This document shows positions 35,751 through 43,730 of a DNA stretch of 64,000 nt, piece after piece. The position numbers and the translations under genes are program-made. A model generated the notes under the pieces. That model had not been told where the DNA came from. It was given only the letters and a program-made list of their open reading frames with translations, and searched no databases. Within the stretch, counting starts at the first letter, position 1. Each line of letters begins with the position of its first letter. Source of the DNA: Pantoea sp. (GTDB lineage: Bacteria > Pseudomonadota > Gammaproteobacteria > Enterobacterales > Enterobacteriaceae); contig NZ_JAPWKD010000031.1 of NCBI RefSeq assembly GCF_028283705.1, positions 1-64,000 of the forward strand. The letters run 5' to 3'.

Positions 35751-36860
35751 ATGTCCAATATACGACTGAGGAATGTCACCAAGCGGTTTGGCGATACGGT
35801 GACGCTGCACAATGTGAATCTGTCGATTGAAGATGGCGAGTTTGCGGTGTTTGTCGGCCCGTCCGGCTGCGGAAAATCGACCATGTTGCGTATGATTGCT
35901 GGTCTGGAAGAAGTGAGCGAAGGGGAAGTACTGATTGGCGACGAGGTGATGAATGATATCTCGCCTGCCCATCGCGGCGTTTCGATGGTGTTCCAGTCTT
36001 ACGCGCTCTATCCACATATGACCGTGGCGGAAAATATAGGCTACGGACTGAAGGTGAACAAAGTCCCTAAGGAGGAGATCCGTCGTCAGGTAGATATGGT
36101 CGCCAGGACGTTACAGCTTAGCCATCTGCTGGACAGAAAACCGAAACAGCTCTCCGGCGGTCAGCGCCAGCGCGTGGCAATTGGTCGCGCGATTGTGCGT
36201 AACCCGCGCGTTTTTATGTTTGATGAGCCCCTCTCCAACCTCGATGCCGAGCTGCGCGTCGAGATGCGCCTGCATATCGCCCGTCTGCACCAGGAACTGA
36301 AAACCACCATGGTGTATGTCACCCACGACCAGGTGGAAGCGATGACGCTAGCCGATAAAATCGTGGTGATGAACGACGGCAATGTCGAGCAGATGGGTTC
36401 GCCGATGGAACTCTATTACAACCCGAAAAACAGGTTTGTCGCCGGGTTTATCGGTTCGCCGAAAATGAATTTCCTGCCTGCGACAGTGAAAGCGTGGCAG
36501 CCGGGCGAGCTGACGGTGATGCTGGCACAGGGGCAACAGTTAACGCTGGCCATCAACACGTCGCGCCTTGAGCCTGGTGTAGCAGTCACACTGGGGATCC
36601 GCCCGGAACATCTCTCTACGGATGCCACGCGCGGTACGCAACTGGCGTTCCAGTGTGAAGTCGTGGAGCGACTCGGCAACAATACCTCGCTGTTCGGCCA
36701 GTGCTATGGTCACGACAACATCAAAATCCTGCTGCCTGGCGATGTACGTTTTCGCCCGTGGCAAAAAATCACGCTCGCTTTTGATAGCCAGAACTGCATG
36801 ATTTTTGACGATCAGGAGCAGCGTGTCAGTTCAGAAATCACCCTGCCAAATGATGCGTAA
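35751..36860 (+). CDS. ganK: Sugar ABC transporter ATPase (MalK/MsmX/UgpC type)
   Basis: A 369-residue CUT1-type ATPase with Walker A GPSGCGKST, signature LSGGQRQRVAIGRAI and Walker B FMFDEPLSNLD. A C-terminal OB-fold regulatory domain starts near residue 235 (NRFVAGFIGSPKMNFLPA). It is encoded divergently from the ganEFG operon and is the obvious energy source for it. The ATG follows GGGGAACGTTG. galK follows about 85 bp later on the same strand. Confidence 0.94.
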   Translation: MSNIRLRNVTKRFGDTVTLHNVNLSIEDGEFAVFVGPSGCGKSTMLRMIAGLEEVSEGEVLIGDEVMNDISPAHRGVSMVFQSYALYPHMTVAENIGYGLKVNKVPKEEIRRQVDMVARTLQLSHLLDRKPKQLSGGQRQRVAIGRAIVRNPRVFMFDEPLSNLDAELRVEMRLHIARLHQELKTTMVYVTHDQVEAMTLADKIVVMNDGNVEQMGSPMELYYNPKNRFVAGFIGSPKMNFLPATVKAWQPGELTVMLAQGQQLTLAINTSRLEPGVAVTLGIRPEHLSTDATRGTQLAFQCEVVERLGNNTSLFGQCYGHDNIKILLPGDVRFRPWQKITLAFDSQNCMIFDDQEQRVSSEITLPNDA

Positions 36861-36944
36861 ACAAGAACCTGATGTCCGCAGGAAAGAGCGGCTGAGCGTC
36901 TGCACGCGGTCAGTCATCCGTTTTCGCGAACCCGGAGTTTCATC

Positions 36945-38093
36945 ATGAGTCTGAAAGAAAAAACACAATTCCTGTTTACCGAAAAATTTGGCTACCCTGC
37001 CACACATACTATCCAGGCTCCGGGGCGCGTAAACCTGATCGGCGAACATACCGATTATAACGATGGTTTTGTACTGCCCTGCGCCATCGATTACCAGACA
37101 GTTATCAGTTGTGCACCGCGCCCGGACCGGACCGTGCGCGTTATCGCCGCCGATTACGACAACCAGCAGGATGAATTCTCGCTGGACGCCCCAATCGTGA
37201 GCCACGATACCCAGCAGTGGTCAAACTACGTGCGTGGTGTAGTGAAACATCTGCAAAAGCGTAACAAGAACTTTGACGGCGCGGATTTGGTGGTCAGCGG
37301 CAACGTTCCACAGGGCGCGGGCCTAAGCTCATCCGCCTCGCTGGAAGTGGCCATCGGTACTGTTTTCAGGCAGTTGTACCATCTCCCGCTTGACGGCACA
37401 CAAATCGCCCTGAACGGACAGGAAGCAGAAAACAAGTTTGTTGGCTGCCACTGCGGCATTATGGACCAGCTGATCTCCGCGCTGGGTAAAAAAGGCAGCG
37501 CGCTGCTGATCGACTGCCGTTCACTGGACAACAAGGCGGTCTCCATGCCGGACGATGTCGCCATCATCATCATTAACAGCAACTTTAAACGCACACTGGT
37601 GAGTAGCGAGTACAACACCCGCCGCGAGCAGTGTGAGGCCGGTGCACGCTTCTTCCAGGTAAAAGCACTGCGCGACGTGAGTATCGAACGGTTTAATGCG
37701 GTCGCCCATGAGCTGGATCCGGTGGTGGCTAAACGCGTTCGTCACGTATTAACCGAAAACGCCCGTACGGTTGAAGCCGCCTGTGCGCTGGAAAAAGGTG
37801 ACTTGCAACGCATCAGCGTACTTATGGCGGAATCTCATGCCTCGATGCGCGATGACTTTGAAATCACCGTGCCACAAATCGACACGCTGGTAGAGATTGT
37901 CAAAGCGACCATCGGTGAGAAAGGTGGCGTGCGGATGACCGGCGGCGGATTTGGTGGCTGCATCGTCGCACTGGTTCCCGAAGCACTGGTGCCAGCCGTG
38001 AAAGCCGCAGTGGAATCACAATACGAAGCGAAAACCGGCATTAAAGAAACCTTCTATGTAAGCAAGGCTTTTGCAGGGGCGGGGTTGAGCTAA
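36945..38093 (+). CDS. galK: Galactokinase
   Basis: A 382-residue GHMP kinase with the galactokinase signature GRVNLIGEHTDYNDG near residue 30, the ATP loop GAGLSSSASLE near 125 and a C-terminal GGFGGC motif. It phosphorylates galactose for the Leloir pathway. Length and motifs match enterobacterial GalK. It is placed with the gan genes, giving one cluster from polymer cleavage to galactose-1-phosphate; galT, galE and galM are not seen in the window. The ATG has a CGGAG sequence upstream. Confidence 0.96.
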   Translation: MSLKEKTQFLFTEKFGYPATHTIQAPGRVNLIGEHTDYNDGFVLPCAIDYQTVISCAPRPDRTVRVIAADYDNQQDEFSLDAPIVSHDTQQWSNYVRGVVKHLQKRNKNFDGADLVVSGNVPQGAGLSSSASLEVAIGTVFRQLYHLPLDGTQIALNGQEAENKFVGCHCGIMDQLISALGKKGSALLIDCRSLDNKAVSMPDDVAIIIINSNFKRTLVSSEYNTRREQCEAGARFFQVKALRDVSIERFNAVAHELDPVVAKRVRHVLTENARTVEAACALEKGDLQRISVLMAESHASMRDDFEITVPQIDTLVEIVKATIGEKGGVRMTGGGFGGCIVALVPEALVPAVKAAVESQYEAKTGIKETFYVSKAFAGAGLS

Positions 38094-38113
38094 TACATAC
38101 ATCAACGCACCAC

Positions 38114-38191
38114 CCTTGCCGTACAGGCTGGTGCGCTGCGTGGCATCCGCCGTTTCGCGCGGGCACTGACGGCAGCCTCGAAATCGGCATT
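38114..38191 (-). pseudogene. Relic of a peptide-binding protein gene
   Basis: About 78 bp just after galK is nearly the same as 20753-20830 inside the peptide-binding protein gene. By eye there are roughly nine differences, including one deleted base that breaks the frame. Only this scrap remains, so a second operon copy or related transporter gene was probably lost here. Confidence 0.75.
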
Positions 38192-38360
38192 ATCCGGGGT
38201 AGCAGGATACATTCTATGCCAGCATTCATTGACATTCTCTCCCTCATTGCCACCCCATCCGCTTCATTTACTCCTCGAAAATCTTTGGTCAGGTATTGTT
38301 ATGACCCTATTAGCAGGGAGTTTTTTGTCAAGCTTATATTGGCGATCAAGAACCCCCTGG

Positions 38361-39259
38361 TTATGCTGTCTGATCATATGACCCGCGCTTCGAGGTGGCA
38401 TTTTTCGCGCACTCTGCCAGCTTCCGCAGCTTATCCACCGTGAACTCAGCCAGTTCTCGGTTGCCGCCATGGCTGAAGAACACCGCAGCATTCGGTAACG
38501 CCGCCTACATATCCGTCAGCACCGCAGACATTTCATACACCGACGCCGCAGCCGCACTGACATGCGGGCGGAGACTTTCCTCCCTGACCAGGACGTTCGC
38601 CATTTTGAAGTTAAAGCACAGTTCTGTTAACGCGTCGGCTGCGTAACGATTGGCATCCTGTGCCGCCGAGAGTCTGCCCGGCTTCGTCGACAGCTCCGGT
38701 GCACTGCCGATCGCCGTCAGTGCGTTCTTTGCCTGATTCAGTGCTGTTCCGATCTCCTGGCAGGCGCCTTTAAAAGGCTCATGGTGTTCTTGCAGGGCCG
38801 CTTTGAAGGCAGCATCCAGTCGTAATCGCTATCCCCGTATGATGCTTCAATGGCCCCGTTCATCGTGTCAGTGGCCTGCTTCAGGGCTGTCTCCGATGCA
38901 TTCAGGGCGACGTAGACTTCCGCTGCCTGCTCAGCAATACCTGATGCTCTCAGCTGTGTTTTATTCAGCAGGGCCGCCTGTGCAGTTTGCAGTGCACCGG
39001 CAAGCACGGAGGCTGCACTCACCACTTTACGGGTAGTCAGCTTCTGTTCCCCCGTCTCCATCGGAACCGTCCGCCCCGAATCATTCGGCGTCAGCGCCCG
39101 GACTATGCCATTTAATGCCTTTGCTGCATCACCCGCGGCCGCTTTCACCTGTTTCTGCAGTCTGGCCTTCTGCGCGGACAGGCTTTGTATTGCCTTTGCC
39201 GACTCAATCGCCGTCACATGCTCCCTGCTAGTCCCGAGCGTGCGGAATTCCTGCAACAT
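38361..39259 (-). pseudogene. Broken helical protein gene of unknown family
   Basis: The frame starting at ATG 39259 is coding-like for about 145 codons (Ala/Gln/Lys-rich, probably coiled coil: AIQSLSAQKARLQKQVKAAA), then shifts near 38825. The next frame continues (AAFKAALQEHHEPFKGACQE...), meets TAG at 38507-38505, and continues in frame to TAA at 38363-38361. The original protein was thus about 300 residues. I do not recognise it. It abuts the gene upstream (39260-39763), so the two probably formed a unit. Confidence 0.65.
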
Positions 39260-39763
39260 CTATTTCTGGTCTTTCCAGTTGCTGACGATTTTCTGGATCA
39301 TTTCTTCAGCGGACTCAGGGCTTAAGTCAGGCCGGATCTTTTCGCTGCTTTCTGCGCGCTTCTGTTTCAGCATCTCTTTAAAATCGCGATATCTCTGCGC
39401 ATCGGCATAGGATGCTTTTCCACAGCGTTCAACCCCGGGGTTGTCCAGCCTGTCTGTAAACCAGACATATCGCGCTGCGTCAACGGCATTGGCAGCATTT
39501 TCTCCCCACAGTGCTTCAATGTCGGTCGCTATCACGTCACAGTAGACGGAATCAATTGCCCAGAGCTGCGCGAACTTGTGTGTATCTAACAGGTGCAGCG
39601 ACTGCAGCGGGATAGCCCTGCCGCTTTTTGGGTCAAGCAGTTCCAGGCCGGACTTACGCTCCAGTGGTTTTCCCAGTTCCGGTTCACTTTCTATGATATG
39701 GGCCAGGGCGCTGTTGATGTAGGCATCCCGGGTCCAGTCATGTCTGACGTCAGCGGACTTCAT
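39260..39763 (-). CDS. Unrecognised protein, probably N-terminally truncated
   Basis: A 167-residue frame with balanced coding composition, of no family I know. It contains WTRDAYINSALAHIIESEPE and ends EEMIQKIVSNWKDQK. Coding-like residues continue upstream of the ATG in the same frame (GYEAFAPEIITLNWCL) to a TGA near 39815, which suggests loss of the N-terminus. The downstream gene is broken by a frameshift and a stop, so this one may also be non-functional. Confidence 0.5.
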   Translation of the reverse strand: MKSADVRHDWTRDAYINSALAHIIESEPELGKPLERKSGLELLDPKSGRAIPLQSLHLLDTHKFAQLWAIDSVYCDVIATDIEALWGENAANAVDAARYVWFTDRLDNPGVERCGKASYADAQRYRDFKEMLKQKRAESSEKIRPDLSPESAEEMIQKIVSNWKDQK

Positions 39764-40180
39764 CAGGCACCAGTTCAGCGTTATAATTTCCGGGGCGAAC
39801 GCTTCATAGCCTCAGCTGCTGAATTCGCGCTGGTGGGTTTAGCCTAGGCTTTTAACATGACTGGCTGGGTGTCATTTGAATTCGTTGTCAACGTATTGGC
39901 GTTGCGAAGATTATTGATAGCCATATATTCCACCTGGTGTAAATCAAAGTAATTAATCAGGCGGAAGGATAATTTTTTTCCGTGTGCGGCTTTCTTAGAA
40001 GGGAAGAAACTATTTTTTTGTGCCATGTTACGTAAAGCTGCCTCAGACTCCACCAAGGCAATTAAGAATATTGACTATTCGCAGGAGAGAAATCTCAAAA
40101 ATGGAGACTTTAGAAAGGGCAATAACTATCGGTTTTGTTACACCGGATAGCCCAATATCCAATTTGGTACACAAAATAAG
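39764..40180. other. Gap between the relic locus and the metQ-like gene
   Basis: About 420 bp. A 70-codon minus-strand frame (39844-40056) lacks a good ribosome site and any recognisable family. Nothing else is supported. Confidence 0.4.
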
Positions 40181-40182
40181 AA

Positions 40183-40211
40183 ATGGCTGGAGAATTTCTT
40201 CAACCAGCCAT
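40183..40211 (-). terminator. Hairpin terminator downstream of the metQ-like gene
   Basis: ATGGCTGG / CCAGCCAT form an 8-bp stem followed on the minus strand by a T-rich TTTCTTATTTT. A second, longer hairpin (11-bp stem CCGACATGAGC, 40228-40256) lies between it and the stop codon. Confidence 0.6.
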
Positions 40212-40261
40212 AAAAACCGCTAACTGTCCGACATGAGCAAATACCGCTCATGTCGGTTGTT

Positions 40262-41101
40262 TTACCAGGCGGTGATCCCGGTCCCTTTATACACCTGGTC
40301 AAACACCTTCTTCACGGCATCATTCTGATACGACGCCACCAGCGTTTTCACCCATGGCACGTTGACGTTCTCTTTTTTCACAGCAATAAAGTTGTTATAG
40401 GGATTATTTTTTATCCCTTCCTGAGCGATGCGCTCCTGCTTTGTCAGGCCACTTTTCAGCGCCCAATCGGTATTCACGATCGCGGCATCTAAATCCGGTA
40501 CGGAACGACCAATAATGCCCGCATCCAGCTCTTTGATTTGAATATGCCTTGGGTTGTCAATGATATCAGCAGTAGTCGCCAAAATACCTGCGCCCGGTTT
40601 CAGTTTTAGCACGCCTTCCCGTTGCAATAAGTTCAGACCACGCGCTTCGTTAGCCGGATCATTAGGGACACCGATCACCGCACCCGATTTTAAATCAGCC
40701 ACTGATTTGACCTTTTTCGAGTAAAGACCGATCGGCCATACGGCAGTATCACCGACACGCACGATATCGTAGTGATTAACTTTAATCTGATTATCAAGGA
40801 ACGGCTGGTGCTGAAACGCATTGGCATCCACCTCACCTTTTTGCAGCGCTTCATTCGGCTGGTTGTAATCGTTAAACACCACGGTTTTAACCGTCAACCC
40901 TTTGCTGGCAGCTTGTTTTACCACTTCGCGCCAGACATCTTCGTCCTCACCACTCATAATACCGACTTTAACTGCGGTTTTATCTGCAGCATGTACCGTT
41001 CTCAGCGGTGACAGTAAAACCATTGCCAGCAGGACAGCGCCTGTGGTCGCGAATAAAAGTGGCATAGTTTTATTTTTGGCATAAGCCAGGCGTATGAGCA
41101 T
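40262..41101 (-). CDS. NlpA/MetQ-family binding protein without lipobox
   Basis: A 279-residue periplasmic binding protein of the methionine-binding family. It shows KVGIMSGEDEDVWREVVKQA, VVFNDYNQPNEALQKGEVDANAFQHQPFL and GVPNDPANEARGLNLLQREG. Most MetQ proteins are lipoproteins; this one has a Sec-type signal ending near VHAAD and no lipobox Cys. No MetN or MetI gene is near, so it would have to work with a transporter encoded elsewhere. The start at 41101 follows GGGGATAACTT. Ligand not certain; methionine or a related compound by family. Confidence 0.87.
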   Translation of the reverse strand: MLIRLAYAKNKTMPLLFATTGAVLLAMVLLSPLRTVHAADKTAVKVGIMSGEDEDVWREVVKQAASKGLTVKTVVFNDYNQPNEALQKGEVDANAFQHQPFLDNQIKVNHYDIVRVGDTAVWPIGLYSKKVKSVADLKSGAVIGVPNDPANEARGLNLLQREGVLKLKPGAGILATTADIIDNPRHIQIKELDAGIIGRSVPDLDAAIVNTDWALKSGLTKQERIAQEGIKNNPYNNFIAVKKENVNVPWVKTLVASYQNDAVKKVFDQVYKGTGITAW

Positions 41102-41235
41102 AAGTTATCCCCAAATGATATAGGTCATTAATTATTCACTGTCGTGATGACAGATAGCGGCAGTATACGGAGTTGACCGGATTTTTATTATGATTTATCT
41201 GGCAATGTAATTTATAAAATAAACAATAGATGAAA

Positions 41236-41267
41236 CGCTGATGCACTTAATTATAAGTGCATCAGCG
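41236..41267 (-). terminator. Hairpin terminator downstream of the CPBP gene
   Basis: A 13-bp perfect stem (CGCTGATGCACTT and its complement) with a 6-base loop follows the CPBP stop codon and is followed by TTTCATCTATTGTTT on the minus strand. Confidence 0.7.
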
Positions 41268-41287
41268 AAATCATCCTTCACAGATTA

Positions 41288-42106
41288 TTACCCATGCGCT
41301 GCCGCAGGATAAGTAAAGAAAAGCAGGTGAAGAATATTGAGTCCGGCATGAAAAAGTACCGCCACCCACAGCCGCCCGCTCCACATCCAGGCCAGCCCAT
41401 AAATAACACCTGCTAGAGCCGCAAAGACAACCAGCATAATCCCCCCGGCCAGATGCATTGCGCCAAAACTCAGTGCCGCGATAAACAATGCCAGAACCGA
41501 ATGCATAAAACCGGACAGACGCTGCTGCAGGTAGCCGCAGAACATCGCTTCTTCAGCCAGTGAGACGAAAAAGATGTTCGCAAAGATAAACTTGAATAAC
41601 CAGTGTGGTGCATGGCTTTCCGGCTTTAACCCCCCGAGCAAAACTGCCACCAGCAATAGCGCGGGAACAGCGGCAACCAGCAACAACCACTGCCACTTAG
41701 CGGGCTTATCAGACGTCGCCGAGACAAAGAGAGATCGCATTGCTATAAGCAACACAAACAGCAGCAATGCCTTGTCAAAATTGTAATACATCGAGAACGG
41801 TGTACTTTCAGGTCCGGCGCTGGCATGGTCGATAACTTTTACGTTATGAAATCCGAATACCCAATGGATCATCAGGCCACAGGCGAATGCCAAAACCAGC
41901 AACTCCGTTGCCAGCAGCACAATGTTGTTATCACCAAACCGCAACCGGACATACCCCATTAACAGGAGTGCCACTAGAAAAAGCAATGCCAACCAGTCGA
42001 GAACACCAGAAACCGCTGCGGCAATGACCGTTACCAACAGCAGCCCCACAGCTGCTTTTTTACTGAACTGCAATAACACCAACGCTAACGCCAGCGATAT
42101 CCACAT
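41288..42106 (-). CDS. CPBP-family intramembrane protease-like protein
   Basis: A 272-residue polytopic membrane protein of the CPBP (CAAX protease/bacteriocin-processing) family. Motif 1, usually EExxxRG, reads EEAMFCGY, so the Arg is Cys. Motif 2 is FGAMH and motif 3 is LFHAGLN. The catalytic Glu pair and both His residues are kept, so activity is possible despite the Arg change. Bacterial members act in bacteriocin immunity, processing or unknown tasks; no bacteriocin gene is evident nearby. The start has only a weak ribosome site. Confidence 0.82.
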   Translation of the reverse strand: MWISLALALVLLQFSKKAAVGLLLVTVIAAAVSGVLDWLALLFLVALLLMGYVRLRFGDNNIVLLATELLVLAFACGLMIHWVFGFHNVKVIDHASAGPESTPFSMYYNFDKALLLFVLLIAMRSLFVSATSDKPAKWQWLLLVAAVPALLLVAVLLGGLKPESHAPHWLFKFIFANIFFVSLAEEAMFCGYLQQRLSGFMHSVLALFIAALSFGAMHLAGGIMLVVFAALAGVIYGLAWMWSGRLWVAVLFHAGLNILHLLFFTYPAAAHG

Positions 42107-42348
42107 CGTCTGTTCTTATCAACTTATGTGTCCTGTAACAGCACGATGAGCGTTACATCACATAAGCAATTAGAAATTGAATATATTCAATTTTTGTGAC
42201 GCACATCAGACCTAAATCATAAGTACAAGGCAAACATCCATAAGATGTATCTTATTTTTCAAATTTACCCTTATTGTGTACTTCCGCATTGAAAACTGGT
42301 GTGACATCTTATCAGGACCCTTCATTACTTCATGAAAAGGTATAAAAA

Positions 42349-42597
42349 ATGAACACCAGAACCTGGTACCTCAGCATTTCAAAAGATAGTGCTGGCTATC
42401 ACACCTTACATAAAAACACCTATCACTTACGTAACAATAGTGAAGAGATGATTCTCATTGGTTGCTATGACCAGGAGGTTATTGCGCATGAGGTCACAAG
42501 CAACAACTTCGGTAAGGTCAGACCTTGCATCATTTGTATTCAGCACTATGCCATCCATAAAGATGTAAACGGACCGTTAAATTCGATGCTGAGGTAA
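42349..42597 (+). CDS. Small unrecognised His/Cys protein 1
   Basis: An 82-residue protein with AAAAGG upstream of its ATG. It has a WYLSISKDSAGYHTLHKNTYHL N-terminal half (strand-like, His-rich) and a C-terminal RPCIICI pair of Cys. It aligns with the next gene along its length: both have an aromatic-Leu start, a His-Thr element, a Leu-Gly-x-Tyr centre and a C-terminal CxxC. The layout recalls small metal-binding knuckles. No family recognised. Probably cotranscribed with the next gene, four bases downstream. Confidence 0.65.
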   Translation: MNTRTWYLSISKDSAGYHTLHKNTYHLRNNSEEMILIGCYDQEVIAHEVTSNNFGKVRPCIICIQHYAIHKDVNGPLNSMLR

Positions 42598-42601
42598 GAT
42601 C

Positions 42602-42811
42602 ATGGAAAAATCAGCCTTCTACTATCTTGATAGCAACATTCTCCATACCAGAGAATGCCCGTATGTCGTCAAAGGTGTCTGTCATTTCCTAGGATCGGCT
42701 TACAGTAAGACCCAAGCGATGTCTATCGCGAGGCAGCGTCATAAAAATGTCCGTTATTGCAAACAGTGCTGTACCCATGAATGGCTCCGAAGCCTTGATG
42801 TTGCCTCATAA
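42602..42811 (+). CDS. Small unrecognised Cys-rich protein 2, paralogue of the preceding gene
   Basis: A 69-residue protein with a good ribosome site (GAGGTAAGATC). The likely metal ligands are in LHTRECPYV (His, Cys) and RYCKQCC near the C-terminus; CHFLGSAYSKTQA lies between. It looks like a shorter paralogue of the 82-residue protein just upstream. The His/Cys spacing recalls Ada-type or small zinc-ribbon domains, but no assignment is made. A GC-rich hairpin follows at 42871. Confidence 0.65.
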   Translation: MEKSAFYYLDSNILHTRECPYVVKGVCHFLGSAYSKTQAMSIARQRHKNVRYCKQCCTHEWLRSLDVAS

Positions 42812-42870
42812 TTCATCACCTCGATCTGTATCATCCAAATCGGGTACACCTGGAATACATGACCTAACCT

Positions 42871-42888
42871 GGGACGGAATGCCGTCCC
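42871..42888 (+). terminator. Weak terminator-like hairpin
   Basis: GGGACGG-AATG-CCGTCCC followed by TTCT, about 60 bp after the second small gene. The T tract is short. Confidence 0.5.
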
Positions 42889-43159
42889 TTCTGACCGGCA
42901 ATATTTATATTCCTTCTGCTTTAATATGAAATATGATGAATTTATCATCTGAGGTTTCTTTCTTAACCTAAGAAATTACTGATTAGATAAGTCAGCACTT
43001 CTATTTAACCTTGAGAAATACTCAATATAATTGTTGGGTAATCACTTTTGCATTACACCATCAAATATACAACTAAAAATTTATCAGCAGAAAAATGAAT
43101 CTCATTACCATACATTTAATTTAATAAAAACCTCTCCCACAATAATAAGGAAGAATGAC

Positions 43160-43728
43160 ATGAGTCTTTACAATGCCGAAAGGGCAACGGCGATTGACAG
43201 AAGTCGTTAGCGAAATACTGACACCGTGTGGATGTTAAGTTTATACGGCAAAGCCATTGCCGCGGGTGTTCTTTTTTACTAATCAATGCGGGTCTTGGCT
43301 GGATGATACAGTTAATACTGAGGACGTTAATCGCATTCCCTCTGACTTTCTATTCTCATCGTGGGATGACCTGTTTCGTATTATCCGGCAGTCAACCACA
43401 AAGGGTATACCGCATTTACCACCTTAACCACTTGAGCGTAAGACACACACGACGCCGTAAAGGGATGGCGAACGGGCGGTTTCCGCTTCTTCGCACGGAT
43501 GCACCAAACCTGAGCTGGTCGATGGACTTCGTCATTGAGGCACTTGCCTCCGGTCGCATGATCACGGGCCTTTGAGCATGGCGTGGAACTGCGATTTATC
43601 CATCCGGGCAAGCCGACGCAGAAGGGATTTATTGAGATTTATAATGGACGATTTAGATATGAGTGCCTGAATGATCACTGGTTCAGCTATATTGATCAGG
43701 GCGGTAAAACGATTATTATCATTCGATA
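43160..43728 (+). pseudogene. IS3-family transposase fragments
   Basis: Degraded remains of an IS3-family OrfB. One frame keeps NHLSVRHTRRRKGM and RTDAPNLSWSMDFVIEALASG (about 43418-43560), the start of the integrase core. After a jump another frame keeps VELRFIHPGKPTQKGFIE and NGRFRYECLNDHWF (about 43580-43690). The middle of the core is missing. The first bases (ATG 43160 with AAGGAAG upstream, 16 codons) look like the start of some other gene cut by the element. Confidence 0.75.
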
Positions 43729-43730
43729 GT

